Under the pieces are notes generated by a model, which worked only from the letters and a program-made list of their open reading frames with translations, did no database searches and had not been told where the DNA came from. Both the position numbers and the translations under genes were made by a program. This document shows, one piece after another, positions 13,719 to 16,053 of a stretch of DNA of 16,053 nucleotides; within the stretch, counting starts at the first letter, position 1, and each line of letters begins with the position of its first letter. This DNA comes from Acidobacteriota bacterium (lineage in GTDB: Bacteria; Acidobacteriota; Blastocatellia; Pyrinomonadales; Pyrinomonadaceae), in the NCBI GenBank assembly GCA_013813755.1, contig JACCRD010000227.1, positions 1-16,053 of the forward strand, read 5' to 3'.

Positions 13719-14531
13719 ATGAAAGCTACACTGATTACAGGCGCTTCCGGGGGAATCGGCAAAGTGTTTGCGCGCCGTTTAGCCGAGGAAAAGCACAACC
13801 TGGTTTTGGTTGCGCGCTCCGAAGATAAGCTTGCCAAATTATGTAACGAATTAATGGACAAACACGCGATTACAGCGCATTACGTGGCGATTGACTTGAT
13901 TGATTTTGAAGCTGATAAACGTCTTTACGATCAAACTGAAAGCCATGGACTTGAAATTGAATGGCTGATTAATAATGCCGGTTTCGGTTCGATGGGCGAC
14001 TTTGCGCGCCTCGAACTTGAAAACGAGATTGAAATGATCAACTTGAATATCACAGCGCTGGTTGCCCTGACGCATCGATATTTGCAGCAAATGCGGACAC
14101 GAAAGAGGGGAACGATCATCAATGTCGCCTCGACGGCAGGTTTTCAGCCCGTTCCGTTTATGGCGACTTACGCGGCGACGAAAGCCTTTGTCAAATCGTT
14201 TAGCGAAGCTATAGCTGAGGAAAATCGTTTACATAATATTACCGTGACCGCGCTTTGTCCGGGTCCGACGGAGACGAATTTCTTTGACGCGGCAAATATC
14301 GGGAGCGATGCGAAAAACGCTTTTTTGAAACGGGGAATGCAAACGCCCGAAGCGGTTGTCGAGGCGGCTTTGAGGGCGGTCAAAGGCGGAAAATCTTCGG
14401 TTGTTTCGGGCTGGTCAAATTATTTGACGGCAAGACTGGGAAATTTCGTGCCAAACTCAATTATCACGCGTGCCGTCGCCGGTGTTTTGCGCCCAAAGTT
14501 TGAAGAAAAAAGGCAAATCGAACAAAAATAA
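13719..14531 (+). CDS. SDR family NAD(P)-dependent oxidoreductase (DltE-like classical SDR)
   Basis: A complete 270-residue short-chain dehydrogenase/reductase. Seen: the dinucleotide-binding loop TGASGGIG (7-14), ARS after the second strand (32-34; R33 favours NADP(H)), D59 before the adenine pocket, and NNAG at 85-88. The active site has N108/N110, S138 in VASTAGF, and Y151-x3-K155 in YAATKAF. PGPTET at 181-186 follows the active-site helix. The C-terminal extension after residue 210 (TPEAVVEAALRAVKGGKSSVVSGW) is typical of the DltE/YqjQ-like subgroup, whose substrates are mostly unknown. The start has only a weak ACGG-type site about 13 bases upstream. It is probably transcribed alone, since the recombinase scar lies just before it. 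Confidence 0.92.
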   Translation: MKATLITGASGGIGKVFARRLAEEKHNLVLVARSEDKLAKLCNELMDKHAITAHYVAIDLIDFEADKRLYDQTESHGLEIEWLINNAGFGSMGDFARLELENEIEMINLNITALVALTHRYLQQMRTRKRGTIINVASTAGFQPVPFMATYAATKAFVKSFSEAIAEENRLHNITVTALCPGPTETNFFDAANIGSDAKNAFLKRGMQTPEAVVEAALRAVKGGKSSVVSGWSNYLTARLGNFVPNSIITRAVAGVLRPKFEEKRQIEQK

Positions 14532-14544
14532 ATTTACAGGAACA

Positions 14545-14604
14545 ACAGGACAAAGGGTTAAAGACAAAATCAAAATTGTTTTAACATATCCTTTTCATCC
14601 TGAT
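14545..14604. repeat. Imperfect inverted repeat in the SDR-walJ spacer
   Basis: Three matched blocks are nested: CAGGA/TCCTG (14546-14550 with 14598-14602), AAAGG/CCTTT (14552-14556 with 14590-14594) and GTTAAA/TTTAAC (14557-14562 with 14580-14585). They are interrupted by a short internal loop and a four-base bulge. The sequence type (CAGGA..AAAGG) resembles dispersed intergenic repeats. It lies just ahead of a gene without a clear ribosome site. Confidence 0.45.
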
Positions 14605-14630
14605 ATCTCTGTCAATTTTCTTATTAAAAA

Positions 14631-15455
14631 ATGCGATTCACAGTTCTGGGCAGCGGTTCGACGGGTAATTCCGTTTTAATCTGCACCGAAAAAACAAAAG
14701 TTTTAGTTGATGTCGGCTTGAGCGCGAAGGAAACTCTGCGCCGTCTCGCGCTCGTCGGCGTAAACTTTTCTGATTTGGACGCGATTCTCATTACGCACGA
14801 ACACAGCGACCACGCGGGCGGTCTGCGCGTTTTACTGAATACCGTTACTTGTCCGGTTTATGTATCGGGCGAAACTGAGGAAGCGTATTTGCGCGAGAAA
14901 TACAATAAGAGTAACGACGAGCCACAGAAACGTTTTGAAGCGCTCAAAGACCGCCGCGTAGAAATCGAATCGAGCCGCGATTTTCGTATCGGTGATATCG
15001 ATTTTGAGCCGTTTTCAGTTCCGCACGACGCCGCTGATAATTTTGGATTTGTAGCAAAAAACGCGGGCGTTAAAATCGTCACGATTCTGGACTTCGGTTG
15101 TTTTACAACACTTATCAGAGAAAAGCTGCGCGGCTGCGACGGCATCGTTATCGAGTCGAATCACTGCCGGGATATGTTAAAAACGTGCGCGGTTTACAGT
15201 TGGGATTTAAAGCAGCGAATAATGTCGCGCACCGGTCATATTTCAAATGAAGATTTGTCTGAATGGTTACAGAATGAATTTGACGGCGCGGCGCGGCACA
15301 TCGTTTTAGCCCACCTTTCCCAGCGCGCCAACGAACCGCATCTGGCGCGTCTGACGGCGCAAACCGCTTTGCAGATGCGTGCGCCGCTCTTTAAAGCTGA
15401 AACGCAAATTACAATTTCGTCACATCGCGAACCGACCGTTTGGATTGAATTTTAG
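14631..15455 (+). CDS. walJ: MBL-fold metallo-hydrolase, WalJ/YycJ type
   Basis: A complete 274-residue cytoplasmic MBL-fold protein. Seen: FTVLGSGSTGNS at the N-terminus (3-14), the metal motif HEHSDH (H56, H58, D60, H61), PHDA with H132, a strand ending ILDFG with D154, IESNHC with H178 and VLAHLSQRANEP with H228. The SNHC-x(n)-SWDLKQRIMSRTGHISN block (177-206) is diagnostic of the YycJ/WalJ family, a predicted exonuclease-type hydrolase linked in Firmicutes to the WalRK system and to coordination of cell division with DNA replication. No WalRK genes are here, so that role may not apply. The ATG has no Shine-Dalgarno in its A/T-rich leader. Its TAG overlaps the stop of a convergent ABC-transporter remnant. 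Confidence 0.9.
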   Translation: MRFTVLGSGSTGNSVLICTEKTKVLVDVGLSAKETLRRLALVGVNFSDLDAILITHEHSDHAGGLRVLLNTVTCPVYVSGETEEAYLREKYNKSNDEPQKRFEALKDRRVEIESSRDFRIGDIDFEPFSVPHDAADNFGFVAKNAGVKIVTILDFGCFTTLIREKLRGCDGIVIESNHCRDMLKTCAVYSWDLKQRIMSRTGHISNEDLSEWLQNEFDGAARHIVLAHLSQRANEPHLARLTAQTALQMRAPLFKAETQITISSHREPTVWIEF

Positions 15456-15550
15456 ACTAATCCGTCGAGTTCGTCTTCCAAAAGTTGCGTTTCATAGAGA
15501 GATGCGTACTCGCCGCTGATTTTAATTAATTCTTCGTGCGTGCCGCGCTC
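15452..15550 (-). pseudogene. C-terminal remnant of an ABC transporter ATPase (MsbA-like exporter type)
   Basis: On the minus strand the last 32 codons of an ABC exporter remain: ERGTHEELIKISGEYASLYE followed by TQLLEDELDGLV and TAA at 15452-15454. GTHEEL and GxYASLYETQ are the standard end of fused permease-ATPase exporters, just after the H-loop region. Upstream of E at 15548-15550 the expected (I/V)V(E/x)xG strand is replaced by unrelated sequence (KSRT in frame, with two stop codons further upstream), so about 95 percent of the gene is missing. The remnant's stop overlaps the walJ stop, which probably reflects the original convergent gene order. The 93 bases beyond the break (15551-15643) show no recognisable gene. 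Confidence 0.72.
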
Positions 15551-15643
15551 AGTGCGACTTTTAAGGCAGAAGTACGCGCGTTGAGCAAAAGAGACAACAT
15601 TCTTGAACGTCTGTTCTCACTAATGCTCGGACTCCTAATCAAA

Positions 15644-16053
15644 TTATTTTACATTTGGCGGCTGCGCTTTTTTAGTGCGAACTAGGATTCCTTCGTCGGC
15701 AATGACAAAAAGGCGGCGGGCATCGTATGAAGAAGTGTTAGTTGGTTGGTAAGACAATAAATAACGGCTTTTGCGCAGTTCGTCAGCGATAAATTTGGCG
15801 GCGGTCTGCGCCTCTTCAATCGGGAAGATTTTGCCGCCAGTGCCTTCGGTCAGTTGTTTGATCACTTCGGGAGCCTTCGGTTGATTGCGGCGATATGCGC
15901 CGCCCGTGCGATCCGGGATTTGAAGAGCATAAATTGTGATATTTTGGTTTTGCAGCTGACCTAAAATTTTATCAAAAGACGTTTTGCTGCCTCTGTCTAA
16001 CCCGTCGCTGATCAAAATCACTGCCGTTTTTCGCGTTCCGGGCATCAGCGGCA
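15644..16053 (-). CDS. VWFA-related Acidobacterial domain protein, C-terminal part
   Basis: The last 136 or so codons of a gene entering from the right edge; the frame is open through 16053. Seen: GTRKTAVILISDGLDRGSKT, where ISDG-x-D is the fourth VWA strand carrying the last MIDAS aspartate. Then come helix FDKILGQLQNQ, strand ITIYALQI, VIKQLTEGTGGKIFPIEEA and FIADELRKSRYLLSYQPTN, and a basic C-terminal end. This order and the RYLLSYQPTN strand are typical of the VWFA-related domain common in Acidobacteria secreted proteins. The DxSxS loop and any signal peptide lie outside the window. The function of the family is not established. The ATG at 16043-16045 is internal and unlikely to be the start. 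Confidence 0.85.
   Translation of the reverse strand, partial: PLMPGTRKTAVILISDGLDRGSKTSFDKILGQLQNQNITIYALQIPDRTGGAYRRNQPKAPEVIKQLTEGTGGKIFPIEEAQTAAKFIADELRKSRYLLSYQPTNTSSYDARRLFVIADEGILVRTKKAQPPNVK

Overview
The window reads as a chromosomal stretch of an Acidobacteriota genome, most likely class Blastocatellia (Pyrinomonadales-like). This is inferred from the VWFA-related Acidobacterial protein at the right edge, the FG-GAP repeats of the secreted protease, the choice-of-anchor Q beta-helix fragment and the integrase type. The DNA is moderately AT-rich, with A/T-rich intergenic spacers. No database search was possible, so the taxonomy is an inference.

Layout, left to right. Positions 1-858 (minus) hold the 5' part of an isocitrate dehydrogenase and a complete pterin-4a-carbinolamine dehydratase. 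A compact divergent intergenic region with a perfect 9-bp inverted repeat leads into a plus-strand cluster (935-3820): two tandem paralogous lipoproteins, a DUF1015 protein and a RimJ/RimL-type GNAT acetyltransferase. A 540-bp gap then holds a tightly coupled pair of very small minus-strand ORFs (43 and 56 codons), each with its own Shine-Dalgarno. Next comes an exported PQQ-dependent sugar dehydrogenase (4363-5685) closed by a strong terminator.

Positions 5740-7300 look rearranged. There is a tRNA 3'-end remnant, two related hairpin terminators in inverted orientation, a promoter-like sequence and a perfect 12-bp hairpin. Between the terminators lies a beta-helix/choice-of-anchor Q/CarboxypepD_reg surface protein that has lost its 5' end. 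A well-formed promoter then drives a large secreted metzincin protease with six C-terminal FG-GAP repeats (7565-10438). It shares a bidirectional terminator with a convergent alpha/beta hydrolase (10623-11444, minus), followed by an exported metallo-beta-lactamase-fold hydrolase (11759-12673, minus).

Positions 12800-13660 are a second decayed zone: a promoter-plus-hairpin unit that could be a small RNA or orphan leader, then a tyrosine-recombinase pseudogene with an in-frame stop, a frameshift and loss of the box I arginine. The right end carries an SDR oxidoreductase, a WalJ/YycJ-type metallo-hydrolase, the last 32 codons of an otherwise deleted ABC transporter ATPase, and the C-terminal part of a VWFA-domain protein.

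The genes do not form one pathway. The window is housekeeping and secretion genes broken up by at least three scars of DNA loss or mobile-element activity (the beta-helix fragment, the integrase and the ABC fragment). The least explained items are the two-gene micro-operon at 3905-4210 and the promoter-hairpin unit at 12831-12948.
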